From Anaerolinea sp. (lineage in GTDB: Bacteria; Chloroflexota; Anaerolineae; Anaerolineales; Anaerolineaceae), in the NCBI GenBank assembly GCA_020216845.1, contig JAIWNK010000151.1:1-14204 (forward strand): a stretch of DNA of 14,204 nucleotides, read 5' to 3'. The number at the start of each line of letters is the position of its first letter. The stretch's first letter is position 1. Made by a program: the position numbers and the translations under genes. Under the pieces are notes generated by a model. The model made no database searches and was not told the origin of the DNA. It saw only the letters and a list, made by a program, of their open reading frames with translations. This document shows positions 1-5,616 of this stretch, piece by piece.

Positions 1-69
1 AGCCACACCACCGATCGCCGCAGCCACGGCGCGATTGGCCATCAAGTCGGAAAGCGGGGTCAATTTCAT
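1..69 (-). CDS. N-terminal fragment of an unidentified protein (runs off the window)
   Basis: Only 23 codons are present, beginning MKLTPLSDLM and turning small and hydrophobic (Ala/Gly/Val) at the edge of the window. The ATG at 69 is preferred because a purine-rich AGAGAG lies about 7 nt upstream. An in-frame ATG at 84 has no ribosome site. A TATAAT box lies upstream on the same strand at 101-96. The gene is on the same strand as the Cas4-like operon but is separated from it by an 83-nt gap with its own promoter-like box, so it is probably a separate unit. The fragment is too short to assign a family. That it is a real start rests on the start codon, ribosome site and promoter together. Confidence 0.5.
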   Translation of the reverse strand, partial: MKLTPLSDLMANRAVAAAIGGVA

Positions 70-95
70 TACAATCTCTCTCATGAATAGTTAAT

Positions 96-101
96 ATTAT
101 A
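96..101 (-). promoter_or_regulatory. Putative -10 box of the gene at the window edge
   Basis: A perfect TATAAT on the minus strand, 26 nt before the preferred ATG at 69, in an A+T-rich stretch (about 85-125) that stands out from the flanking coding sequence. No convincing -35 hexamer is visible at the usual spacing. The same gap contains a weak A/T-only inverted repeat (CAAAA and TTTTG, near 109-123) followed by T residues on the minus strand. That could be a poor terminator for the nuclease operon, but it is not strong enough to call. Confidence 0.4.
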
Positions 102-152
102 ACACGATTAAAAACAAAAGCCCTTTTTGGTGGCAAAAGTTACGCAAAATCA

Positions 153-662
153 TCACAGTTTTTGCGGACAATGGCGCGCATAGCCACAACGGGCACAGCG
201 TCGCGGCTCTTCGTGTGAACGCATGGCCTTGCCCGAGCGCTCCAGGCGGCGCATCTCGGCAATTTGCGCCAGCAACTGCTCTTCCCGCGCGGCGCTATAG
301 TCAATTGCAAAACTGCGATTGCGGTATCGCAAAATGCCATAAGGCGGACGGCGGCCGGTGCTGCGCGCCACCAAATAACAATAAGCCATCAATTGCATGA
401 TGTGACTCTGATAGGGCTCGCTGGGTGCGTCGCTGCTCTTGACCTCGACGGGCAACAAGTCTTGCCCGCTTTGCACCAAATAATCCGGCTTGCCCGTCAG
501 ACCCAGTTCAGGGTCATAAAACGGACGCTCCGGTTTGCTGCCAACATCCATATCGCTATACAGGATGCGCCCCTCTGGCAAACCAGCAGAACGCTGTTGT
601 CGCTGCCCCAGCCAAAACAACAGCAGCGCCAAAATCAGCAAGCCCAAAAACAAGCCGATCAT
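153..662 (-). CDS. Cas4/Dna2-like PD-(D/E)XK nuclease, C-terminal part with membrane helix
   Basis: 169 aa from the ATG at 662. Residues 1-19 form a hydrophobic membrane helix (GLFLGLLILALLLFWLG). The nuclease core follows: D60 in GLTGKPD, the E73-x-K75 pair in PVEVKSS, and Q90/Y94 in QLMAYCYLV, which is the Cas4/RecB-type order. A C-terminal C156-x2-C159-x5-C165 cluster matches three of the four iron-sulfur ligands of Cas4. The fourth cysteine and the motif I histidine are missing here but occur in the adjacent upstream gene, whose TGA overlaps this ATG as ATGA. A longer in-frame opening to 755 exists but runs antisense-like through the neighbour's coding region without a ribosome site. Family knowledge suggests a 5'-3' single-strand DNA exonuclease fold. 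Function here is inferred. A frameshift splitting a once-fused gene is the main alternative. Confidence 0.8.
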   Translation of the reverse strand: MIGLFLGLLILALLLFWLGQRQQRSAGLPEGRILYSDMDVGSKPERPFYDPELGLTGKPDYLVQSGQDLLPVEVKSSDAPSEPYQSHIMQLMAYCYLVARSTGRRPPYGILRYRNRSFAIDYSAAREEQLLAQIAEMRRLERSGKAMRSHEEPRRCARCGYARHCPQKL

Positions 663-898
663 GGCAACAATTGTTCCGTCATCCAGGCCACCAAGACGGC
701 TACCGCCAACAAGAACAGCACCCAACCTGCCAGGCGCAATGCCCGCCCTGCCCACACCTGCCGGGCATGACGGGCATGAAAAGCCGTTCCAGCCGCCATT
801 TCTGCCTGATTTTCGTTCTCAACGCCTTGCAAACGCAGCTGCCAGGCCAGCTTACAAAAAGTGAACACACCCAGTTCAGAGGCGCGAATCGTCCGCAT
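659..898 (-). CDS. Cas4-like nuclease, N-terminal part with membrane helix
   Basis: 79 aa. The start (IRASELGVFTFCKLAW, C15) matches the N-terminal iron-sulfur cysteine helix of Cas4-type proteins. It is followed by GTAFHARH, with H41 in the position of the motif I histidine of the RecB/Cas4 fold. Residues about 54-72 (RLAGWVLFLLAVAVLVAW) form a membrane helix, and the protein ends eight residues later. It therefore lacks the D, ExK and Q-Y motifs and the three C-terminal cysteines, all of which lie in the next gene. The ATG at 898 has a GGAG six bases upstream (908-905) and lies 23 nt inside the translin gene. The stop overlaps the next ATG by 4 nt, so the two halves are probably made together by translational coupling. 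Alone it should be neither a nuclease nor able to hold a full cluster. Confidence 0.75.
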   Translation of the reverse strand: MRTIRASELGVFTFCKLAWQLRLQGVENENQAEMAAGTAFHARHARQVWAGRALRLAGWVLFLLAVAVLVAWMTEQLLP

Positions 899-1541
899 TC
901 ACCGCTCCAGCCGCCAAACGCTCCTTCAAGTCGCGCATGGCGCGCTGCAATCGTTCTTCTTGCAAGCTAATGGTCAGGTCGCCGCGCGTCCGTTCCAAAA
1001 TGCCGCGCGCCAGATCCGTCTGACGCCGCAAACCGTTGGTCAGCGCGTCCGGATAATCCACCGTAATCAACAGGTTGTAGATGTCATCCATGCTAGAAAG
1101 CAACCGTTCAGCCTCATCGGAATAGCCCTGACGCAAAATATCCAAACAACGTCGGCGCAATTCACCCACCACTTCTGCCAACCCATTCAGATAAGTCGCA
1201 TATTCAATCCCCAACTCATTGGGCAAGGGCGGTTGCTGATGACGGATGATGGCAACCGTCACACTCGCCTCAGCATATTCTTTGATGGCATCTTGCGTAT
1301 ACCCGGAAAAATACAGGTCGGGATAAGCGGCCAGGTCTTGTTGCAAAGAATGCACCAGGGCACGCGCTTCGGCCAGGTTTTCATCTGCCAGAGCGCTATC
1401 ATTGCGATGAATGGCGCGAATTGCCTGAGCACAACAACGTGTCAGCTGCCGCGCCTGCACCAACGCCCGGTCGCGCGCCTGATTGCGGGCATCAAACACT
1501 TCATGCACGCCTTCTGCCAAAGATTGAAACCAATCACTCAT
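876..1541 (-). CDS. Translin-family nucleic-acid-binding protein
   Basis: 221 aa, all-helical in appearance, close to the usual length for translin/TRAX proteins (about 200-290 aa). The diagnostic stretches are GLAEVVGELRR (120-130), MDDIY (151-155), DYPDALTNGLRRQTD (162-176) and ERTRGDLT (183-190), which match archaeal and bacterial translin homologues. The family binds single-stranded RNA and DNA as octamers. TRAX-type members are RNases that use acidic residues. Conserved acidic positions E123, E127, D152 and D153 are candidates here, but I cannot place the active site without an alignment. It starts 12 nt after the DUF3467 gene with an AGAAGA ribosome site, and its end overlaps the Cas4-like N-terminal gene by 23 nt. 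Translation in one operon with ssb and the nuclease suggests a role in single-strand handling. Confidence 0.85.
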   Translation of the reverse strand: MSDWFQSLAEGVHEVFDARNQARDRALVQARQLTRCCAQAIRAIHRNDSALADENLAEARALVHSLQQDLAAYPDLYFSGYTQDAIKEYAEASVTVAIIRHQQPPLPNELGIEYATYLNGLAEVVGELRRRCLDILRQGYSDEAERLLSSMDDIYNLLITVDYPDALTNGLRRQTDLARGILERTRGDLTISLQEERLQRAMRDLKERLAAGAVNADDSRL

Positions 1542-1553
1542 TTTTATGTTCTT

Positions 1554-1871
1554 CTAGGGCGGCGAAATGCGCCGAAACAAATCGTTGGCGAGCGACTTAT
1601 CGCCCGGGATAGGAATCTCCCCATAGGTTGCCTCATAGCGCGCCAGGTTTTCGGCCAAAGCACGCAAGAACAGTTTGGCACCCAAGGGGGACATAATCAG
1701 CCGCGCCATCACTTTCAGCAATATCTGCCCCGGCAACAGCTGCGTAAAATCAAGCACAAACTCGGTCGGCGTATGACTGATGCGCACGATGTTGCTATAA
1801 ACCGGCGACAAATCATCCGGCAATTCCATCGTTGGCGCAGAAGTCGGCGGAGGGGGAGGAGGAAGCGCCAT
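1554..1871 (-). CDS. DUF3467 family protein
   Basis: 105 aa. The core PVYSNIVRISHTPTEFVLDF (23-42), followed by LPGQ, the helix KVMARLIMSPLGAKLFLRAL and ENLARYEATYG, is the DUF3467 pattern. No biochemical function is established for this family that I can cite. The N terminus is unusual: residues 4-9 are six consecutive prolines. An internal ATG (residue 15, position 1829) would remove them but has no ribosome site. The start at 1871 also lacks a good Shine-Dalgarno sequence. It lies 6 nt after the ssb stop, so re-initiation by ribosomes finishing ssb is likely. Its close association with ssb and translin suggests a small accessory or adaptor protein. That role is inference. Confidence 0.8.
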   Translation of the reverse strand: MALPPPPPPTSAPTMELPDDLSPVYSNIVRISHTPTEFVLDFTQLLPGQILLKVMARLIMSPLGAKLFLRALAENLARYEATYGEIPIPGDKSLANDLFRRISPP

Positions 1872-1877
1872 GATCGC

Positions 1878-2297
1878 TTAGAAGGGAATGTTATCGTCTT
1901 CGTTGCTGATGGACGCCGAAAAATCGCTCGGCTCGCCTTCGCCCTCACCCTTGCTGGAGAGGAAGCGCACCGTGTTGGCGCTGATCTCAAACGAGGTGCC
2001 TTTGGTGCCATCCTGACGGTCATAGATGCGCGGGCTGCCCGTCTTGGGGTCACATTGCAAACGCCCTTCCACCAGAGCCATTTTACCCTTCTTCAGATAT
2101 GCATTGCAGGTTTCAGCTTGCTTGCCCCACACAGACACGCGGAACCACATCGTTTCCTTCACGCGCTGACCACTCGAATCAGTATACTGACGATCGGTCG
2201 CCAGTGAAAAGCTCGTCACAGCCTCACCGCTTGCCGTATAACGCATTTCCGGGTCACGTCCCAAACGTCCTACCACGATGACGGTATGGTAACTCAT
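1878..2297 (-). CDS. ssb: Single-stranded DNA-binding protein
   Basis: 139 aa from the ATG at 2297, chosen because GGAGG (2307-2303) lies five bases before it. The upstream in-frame ATG at 2315 would place the ribosome site inside the coding region. Residues 1 to about 108 form the OB fold (MSYHTVIVVGRLGRDPEMRY, SFSLATDRQ, ETMWFRVSVWGKQAE, YLKKGKMALVEGRL). A short Gly/Glu/Ser linker leads to the acidic tip EDDNIPF, the conserved peptide used by SSB to recruit partner enzymes. It is first in a tight operon with DUF3467, translin and the split Cas4-like nuclease, so the tip may recruit that nuclease (inference). It could be the housekeeping SSB or a second copy. The window cannot show which. 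A TACAAT box lies at 2341-2336. Confidence 0.95.
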   Translation of the reverse strand: MSYHTVIVVGRLGRDPEMRYTASGEAVTSFSLATDRQYTDSSGQRVKETMWFRVSVWGKQAETCNAYLKKGKMALVEGRLQCDPKTGSPRIYDRQDGTKGTSFEISANTVRFLSSKGEGEGEPSDFSASISNEDDNIPF

Positions 2298-2335
2298 CTT
2301 GTCCTCCATAAACAAAACAGAATGTTCGTATCTTT

Positions 2336-2341
2336 ATTGTA
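2336..2341 (-). promoter_or_regulatory. Putative -10 box for the ssb-DUF3467-translin-nuclease operon
   Basis: TACAAT on the minus strand in the 79-nt gap between the radical SAM gene (stop at 2377) and ssb, 38 nt before the ssb start. The best -35 at 17-nt spacing is CAGGCA, only a partial match. No terminator hairpin is visible in the gap, so read-through from the upstream radical SAM gene remains possible. Confidence 0.35.
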
Positions 2342-2376
2342 CACGAGATTTCAAAATGTGCCTGCTGTGTGGATGT

Positions 2377-3438
2377 TCAACTTTGCCAGCGCCCCGGCAG
2401 CAATGCGCCACAAGCCGGGCAACAGCCCTGCGGTGTGATGGTGTTTTGCAAGATCGTATAGCCGCGCCGCCGCACCACCACCGCCTGACAGGCCGGACAA
2501 TGCGTATCCTCCAGGCTGCCAACCCGCCCCGGCAAGTTGCCGGCATAGACGAAATGCAGCCCAGCCTCCTGACCGATCTCTGCCGCCTGAAGCAACCCCG
2601 CTGCCGTTGTCGCGCTCGCCTGCAAGCGGCGATAATCGGGGTGAAAGGCGGTCACATGCCAGGGAATATCCGGCGAAACGCTCGCCAGAAAACGCGCCGC
2701 CTGCCAGAGCTCATCCGGGCTATCATTCAAGCCGGGGATGACCAGCGTCACCACCTCCACCCACAAGCCCGATTCAAATGCCCAGCGTATCGTATCCAAC
2801 ACTGGGCCAAGCCTGCCGCCCATTTGCCGATACTGCTCTTCTTGCATCGTTTTCAGGTCCACCTTCAACGCGTCCAGGTGTGGGCGCAACGCCTGACGCG
2901 CCGCCGCACTAGCATAGCCATTTGAAACCATGGCGCACAACAGACCGTTGGCATGGGCGCGTTCAAAAATCTCGATTGCCCACTCGGATGTAATCAGCGG
3001 TTCATTATAAGAAGAAACCATCACCGCCGCCCCGGCCTCTTGGCCAGCGCGCACCAATGCCTCAGGCGAGGTAGGCTGCACCGCATACGGTGAAAGCTCC
3101 ACGGCTGCATCGCGCAGCACCTGCGTCGTTGTCCAATTTTGGCAAAAGTCGCAATGAAAATTGCACCCCAACATGCCAAAGGTCAGCGCCATGCGCCCGG
3201 GCAACACGTGCGCAAATGGCTTCTTTTCAATTGGGTCCAGCTGCGCCCCTGCCACATAGCCCCACGGCACCCGCAGCACCCCCGCCTCATTCAAGCGCAC
3301 CCGACACAAACCGCGCTGACCAGGGCGCAAGACACAACCATGCGCACAGGCCAGGCAACGCACAGTTTCTCCCTCCACCCGTTCTACCAAACTGCCCGGT
3401 GTTGTCCAGTCATTCAAAGAATTCTTCGTCATGCGCAT
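2377..3438 (-). CDS. AmmeMemoRadiSam-system radical SAM enzyme
   Basis: 353 aa from the ATG at 3438, which follows AGGTG by four bases. The ATG at 3432 is nearly as good, and a TTG at 3453 is possible but unlikely. With the 3438 start, an N-terminal cysteine set (C28, C31, C35, C45 in RCLACAHGC...GLC) precedes the radical SAM cluster motif C92-x3-C96-x2-C99 in LGCNFHCDFCQNW. This arrangement, together with PIEKKPFAHVLPG and the middle motif SSYNEPLITSEW, matches the radical SAM member of the AMMECR1-MEMO1-radical SAM set. The C terminus carries paired CPAC motifs, likely a zinc ribbon. The substrate of this system is unsettled to my knowledge. The AMMECR1 and MEMO1 partners are not in the window. 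An activating enzyme of the pyruvate formate-lyase type is the nearest alternative. Confidence 0.85.
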   Translation of the reverse strand: MRMTKNSLNDWTTPGSLVERVEGETVRCLACAHGCVLRPGQRGLCRVRLNEAGVLRVPWGYVAGAQLDPIEKKPFAHVLPGRMALTFGMLGCNFHCDFCQNWTTTQVLRDAAVELSPYAVQPTSPEALVRAGQEAGAAVMVSSYNEPLITSEWAIEIFERAHANGLLCAMVSNGYASAAARQALRPHLDALKVDLKTMQEEQYRQMGGRLGPVLDTIRWAFESGLWVEVVTLVIPGLNDSPDELWQAARFLASVSPDIPWHVTAFHPDYRRLQASATTAAGLLQAAEIGQEAGLHFVYAGNLPGRVGSLEDTHCPACQAVVVRRRGYTILQNTITPQGCCPACGALLPGRWQS

Positions 3439-3466
3439 TGTACACCTACACAAATTCTACTATAAT
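3438..3466 (+). promoter_or_regulatory. Putative promoter for the GGDEF-EAL gene
   Basis: TTGTAC (3438-3443) and a perfect TATAAT (3461-3466) separated by 17 nt on the plus strand. A second TATAAT lies at 3477-3482 in the next copy of the A+T repeat. Transcription would start near 3473, leaving a long leader before the coding region. The -35 hexamer overlaps the start of the divergent radical SAM gene, so the two genes may compete for this region. Confidence 0.4.
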
Positions 3467-3487
3467 TATCATACTATATAATTATCA
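3458..3487. repeat. A+T-rich tandem repeat, two imperfect copies
   Basis: TACTATAATTATCA (3458-3471) is followed directly by TACTATATAATTATCA (3472-3487) and then a truncated third start, TACTAC (3488-3493). The copies differ by one inserted TA. Each contains a plus-strand TATAAT. The block lies between the divergent radical SAM and GGDEF-EAL genes and is much richer in A+T than its surroundings. Confidence 0.75.
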
Positions 3488-3501
3488 TACTACAGTTAAT
3501 T

Positions 3502-3515
3502 CCAGTTACAACTGG
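3502..3515. promoter_or_regulatory. Inverted repeat, possible operator
   Basis: CCAGTT-AC-AACTGG is a perfect 6-bp inverted repeat with a 2-nt centre, just downstream of the predicted GGDEF-EAL transcription start. CAGTTA also occurs at 3493-3498, so the half-site is repeated in direct orientation close by. The position and symmetry suit a dimeric repressor, but no cognate regulator is identifiable in the window. Confidence 0.35.
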
Positions 3516-3610
3516 AAAATCGTCGCTCCCATAAAACTCTTGCCTTAATTGTCACTTCATTGAAAAAAGATCCGCTTCCCACCTCTTGGATTCAAAACAC
3601 ACGGTTGATC

Positions 3611-3618
3611 TTTTTTTT
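3611..3618 (+). repeat. Eight-T homopolymer at the 5' end of the GGDEF-EAL gene
   Basis: Eight consecutive T residues lie between an upstream open frame (TTG at 3560, beginning LKKDPLPTSWIQNTRLIFF) and the frame of the GGDEF-EAL protein. One T fewer would fuse the two frames, giving the first membrane helix a basic cytoplasmic leader. The tract may be an assembly or sequencing indel, a recent mutation, or a slippage site. Confidence 0.6.
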
Positions 3619-3623
3619 CTGCT

Positions 3624-5459
3624 GTGTTCATTCCATTTTGCACAACCGTCCTGCTCGCTCCGCTACTCATTTATCTATTGGCGCTGAAAGACACCGCCCC
3701 GCTGCTGCTCGAATCGCCCCCAGACGGACAAACCGCTGCCCTGCACGCCACTGCTATTGTCCTAATCATTGTGCTGGGTTTGGAATTACTGCTGTTTGCC
3801 ATTGCCTACGCCTGGGGATACAAACAGTTGCGCAACTACCTACAGCATCAAATTGCCCTGCTGCAAAGTCAGGCCCTTGCCATCCTTCAGCAAACAGACC
3901 CCAACGAAGATGTAGACCTGCTCGGTTTGCTGCAAGCATTAGGTCAGCAAATTCGCCAACAGCAACAGGCTCTCGAGCAACAATCCCTTCAGCTCACACA
4001 ACAAATCCAGCGCAACAGTCAAGTGGAAAAAGCCTTGCAAGAAATTCAACAGCAGCTTGAAGCCCGCGTACAGGAACGCACTGCACAATTATCGCAAAAC
4101 GCCGAGATGCTCCAGGCCAGATTGAACGAGGCCCGCCAACAAACCAATCAGCTGCAATACGAAATTCGGCACGATGGCCTGACCGGCCTGGCAAACCGCG
4201 CCTTCTTCATGGACCGTTTGCACGCCGAACTTGAAACCATTCGCAACCAATCCCCTCAGCCAGATGAGAGCCAAAACCTGACTGCTGTGTTGTTCATTGA
4301 CATGGATCAATTCAAAGTTGTCAACGACAGCATGGGGCACCTGGTGGGGGATGAATTGCTGGTTGCCATTGCCCAACGGCTGCAAACGTGCATTCCCGAA
4401 AATGCCCTGCTGGCCCGCTTTGGTGGCGATGAATTTGTGGTGCTTGCCTGGAAACTGGACAACATCCAACAAGCTGAACAGCTAGCACAAGCCATTTGCC
4501 TATGTCTCAAGCAGCCCTTCTTGTTACATGACCAGGACATCTACATCACCGCCAGCATTGGCATCGCCATTGCAGTCAACGGCAACAAAGACCCCACCGC
4601 CCTGTTGCGCGATGCCGATACGGCACTCTACCGCGCCAAGGCCGCCGGACGCAACCGCTACGAGGTCTTCAGCGAACGATTGCATCTGCGCGCCCGCCGC
4701 CTGCTCAGGCTCGAATCACAAATTCGCCAGGCCACCGAGCGCAACGAATTTCACCTCTACTTTCAACCCATTCTGGAGGCGCGCAGCAACACATTCACCG
4801 CCATGGAAATCCTCGTGCGCTGGAAGCATCCGCACCAAGGCTTTTTGCTGCCACAAGATTTCATCCCCCTGGCTGAAGAGGTAGGGCTGATCTCAATTGT
4901 GGATCGCTGGGTGTTGCAAGCAACCTTCGTTCAAATCAGTCAGTGGCAAGCAGCCGGTTTTTCTGTCCCCATTGCCACCGTCAACATCTCCGGCCAATCG
5001 CTAATGGATGAAAGTTTGGGTGAATTTTTGACTACCTTGTTAGAACAATACCAAATTCCCTCCCTATCCGTTGAGGTTGAAATCTCCGAACAGGCCGCCA
5101 TGGAAAATATTCAACAAAGCATCAAAAACCTGGCCCATTTAGACCAGTTGGGCATCACCTGTTGGATGGATGACTTCGGTCAGGCCTATTCGTCTCTAAG
5201 CCATTTGCGCCTTTTGCCCATCAGCGTGCTGAAAGTGCCAGCCCTGTTTGTGCGCGATGCGCAACAAAACTGTGCCATTTTACAAGCCATTGCAGATATG
5301 GCCCATGCCCTCAACAAACGTGTCTGTGCGGAAGGCGTCGAAACCCCTGCTCAGGCAACATTGCTGAAACGAATTGGCTACGACCTGCTGCAAGGCTATC
5401 TCTATTCCACACCACTGCCGGCCTCCGCCCTGGAAGAAATGCTGCGCAACAACCTATAA
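3624..5459 (+). CDS. Membrane-anchored GGDEF-EAL c-di-GMP signalling protein
   Basis: 611 aa from a GTG at 3624. Two membrane helices (about 5-22 and 43-64) are followed by a Gln/Glu-rich coiled coil (about 68-180), a GGDEF domain (intact GGDEF at 267-271, with DGLTGLANR and DMDQFKVVND upstream) and an EAL domain. The product-binding I-site is absent: PENA stands where RxxD is expected. The EAL signature reads EIL (E395), but the metal and catalytic positions look intact: NIS, EISEQ, D516-D517 in DDFG, the Lys of LKVP, the Glu of AEGVET and the Gln of LLQGYL. It may therefore both make and degrade c-di-GMP. The start is doubtful. There is no ribosome site, and an in-frame stop at 3606 blocks extension. 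Removing one T from the 8-T run at 3611-3618 would join a cytoplasmic N-terminal segment opening at a TTG at 3560. Confidence 0.85.
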   Translation: MFIPFCTTVLLAPLLIYLLALKDTAPLLLESPPDGQTAALHATAIVLIIVLGLELLLFAIAYAWGYKQLRNYLQHQIALLQSQALAILQQTDPNEDVDLLGLLQALGQQIRQQQQALEQQSLQLTQQIQRNSQVEKALQEIQQQLEARVQERTAQLSQNAEMLQARLNEARQQTNQLQYEIRHDGLTGLANRAFFMDRLHAELETIRNQSPQPDESQNLTAVLFIDMDQFKVVNDSMGHLVGDELLVAIAQRLQTCIPENALLARFGGDEFVVLAWKLDNIQQAEQLAQAICLCLKQPFLLHDQDIYITASIGIAIAVNGNKDPTALLRDADTALYRAKAAGRNRYEVFSERLHLRARRLLRLESQIRQATERNEFHLYFQPILEARSNTFTAMEILVRWKHPHQGFLLPQDFIPLAEEVGLISIVDRWVLQATFVQISQWQAAGFSVPIATVNISGQSLMDESLGEFLTTLLEQYQIPSLSVEVEISEQAAMENIQQSIKNLAHLDQLGITCWMDDFGQAYSSLSHLRLLPISVLKVPALFVRDAQQNCAILQAIADMAHALNKRVCAEGVETPAQATLLKRIGYDLLQGYLYSTPLPASALEEMLRNNL

Positions 5460-5616
5460 GTCTACAAAGCCTCAGTGCTTGCTCTCTTTGAATCGTGCCT
5501 GCGCAACACGTCATCAGAAACCTTTCCTCTTGCCGTCTTGCCGTCATTTGTGTGCTCCCCCCACAACACCCATGTAATTTCATTCGTCATTCTAAACTAT
5601 GGTAAACTTCTTTGTT

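Noticed and set aside
109..123. Terminator for the nuclease operon
   Set aside because: The inverted repeat is only five A/T-type pairs and the T run is short, so it is too weak to call.
861..2207. A 448-codon plus-strand open frame across the ssb-translin operon
   Set aside because: It is antisense to three well-recognised genes, has no recognisable domain, and is rich in Arg/Gln/His as expected from the complement of coding DNA.
1..3600. CRISPR array or cas gene cluster, expected because of the Cas4-like protein
   Set aside because: No regularly spaced repeats and no cas1, cas2 or effector genes are visible. The protein has membrane helices and a repair-like neighbourhood instead.
3560..4060. 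A separate plus-strand gene overlapping the GGDEF-EAL start
   Set aside because: Only its first 18 or so codons look meaningful, as a possible out-of-frame leader. The rest is a shadow of the GGDEF-EAL coding region.
4806..4814. The EAL domain as degenerate because the signature reads EIL
   Set aside because: The glutamate is kept and the downstream Asn, Glu, Asp-Asp, Lys, Glu and Gln positions all look intact, so loss of activity is not supported.
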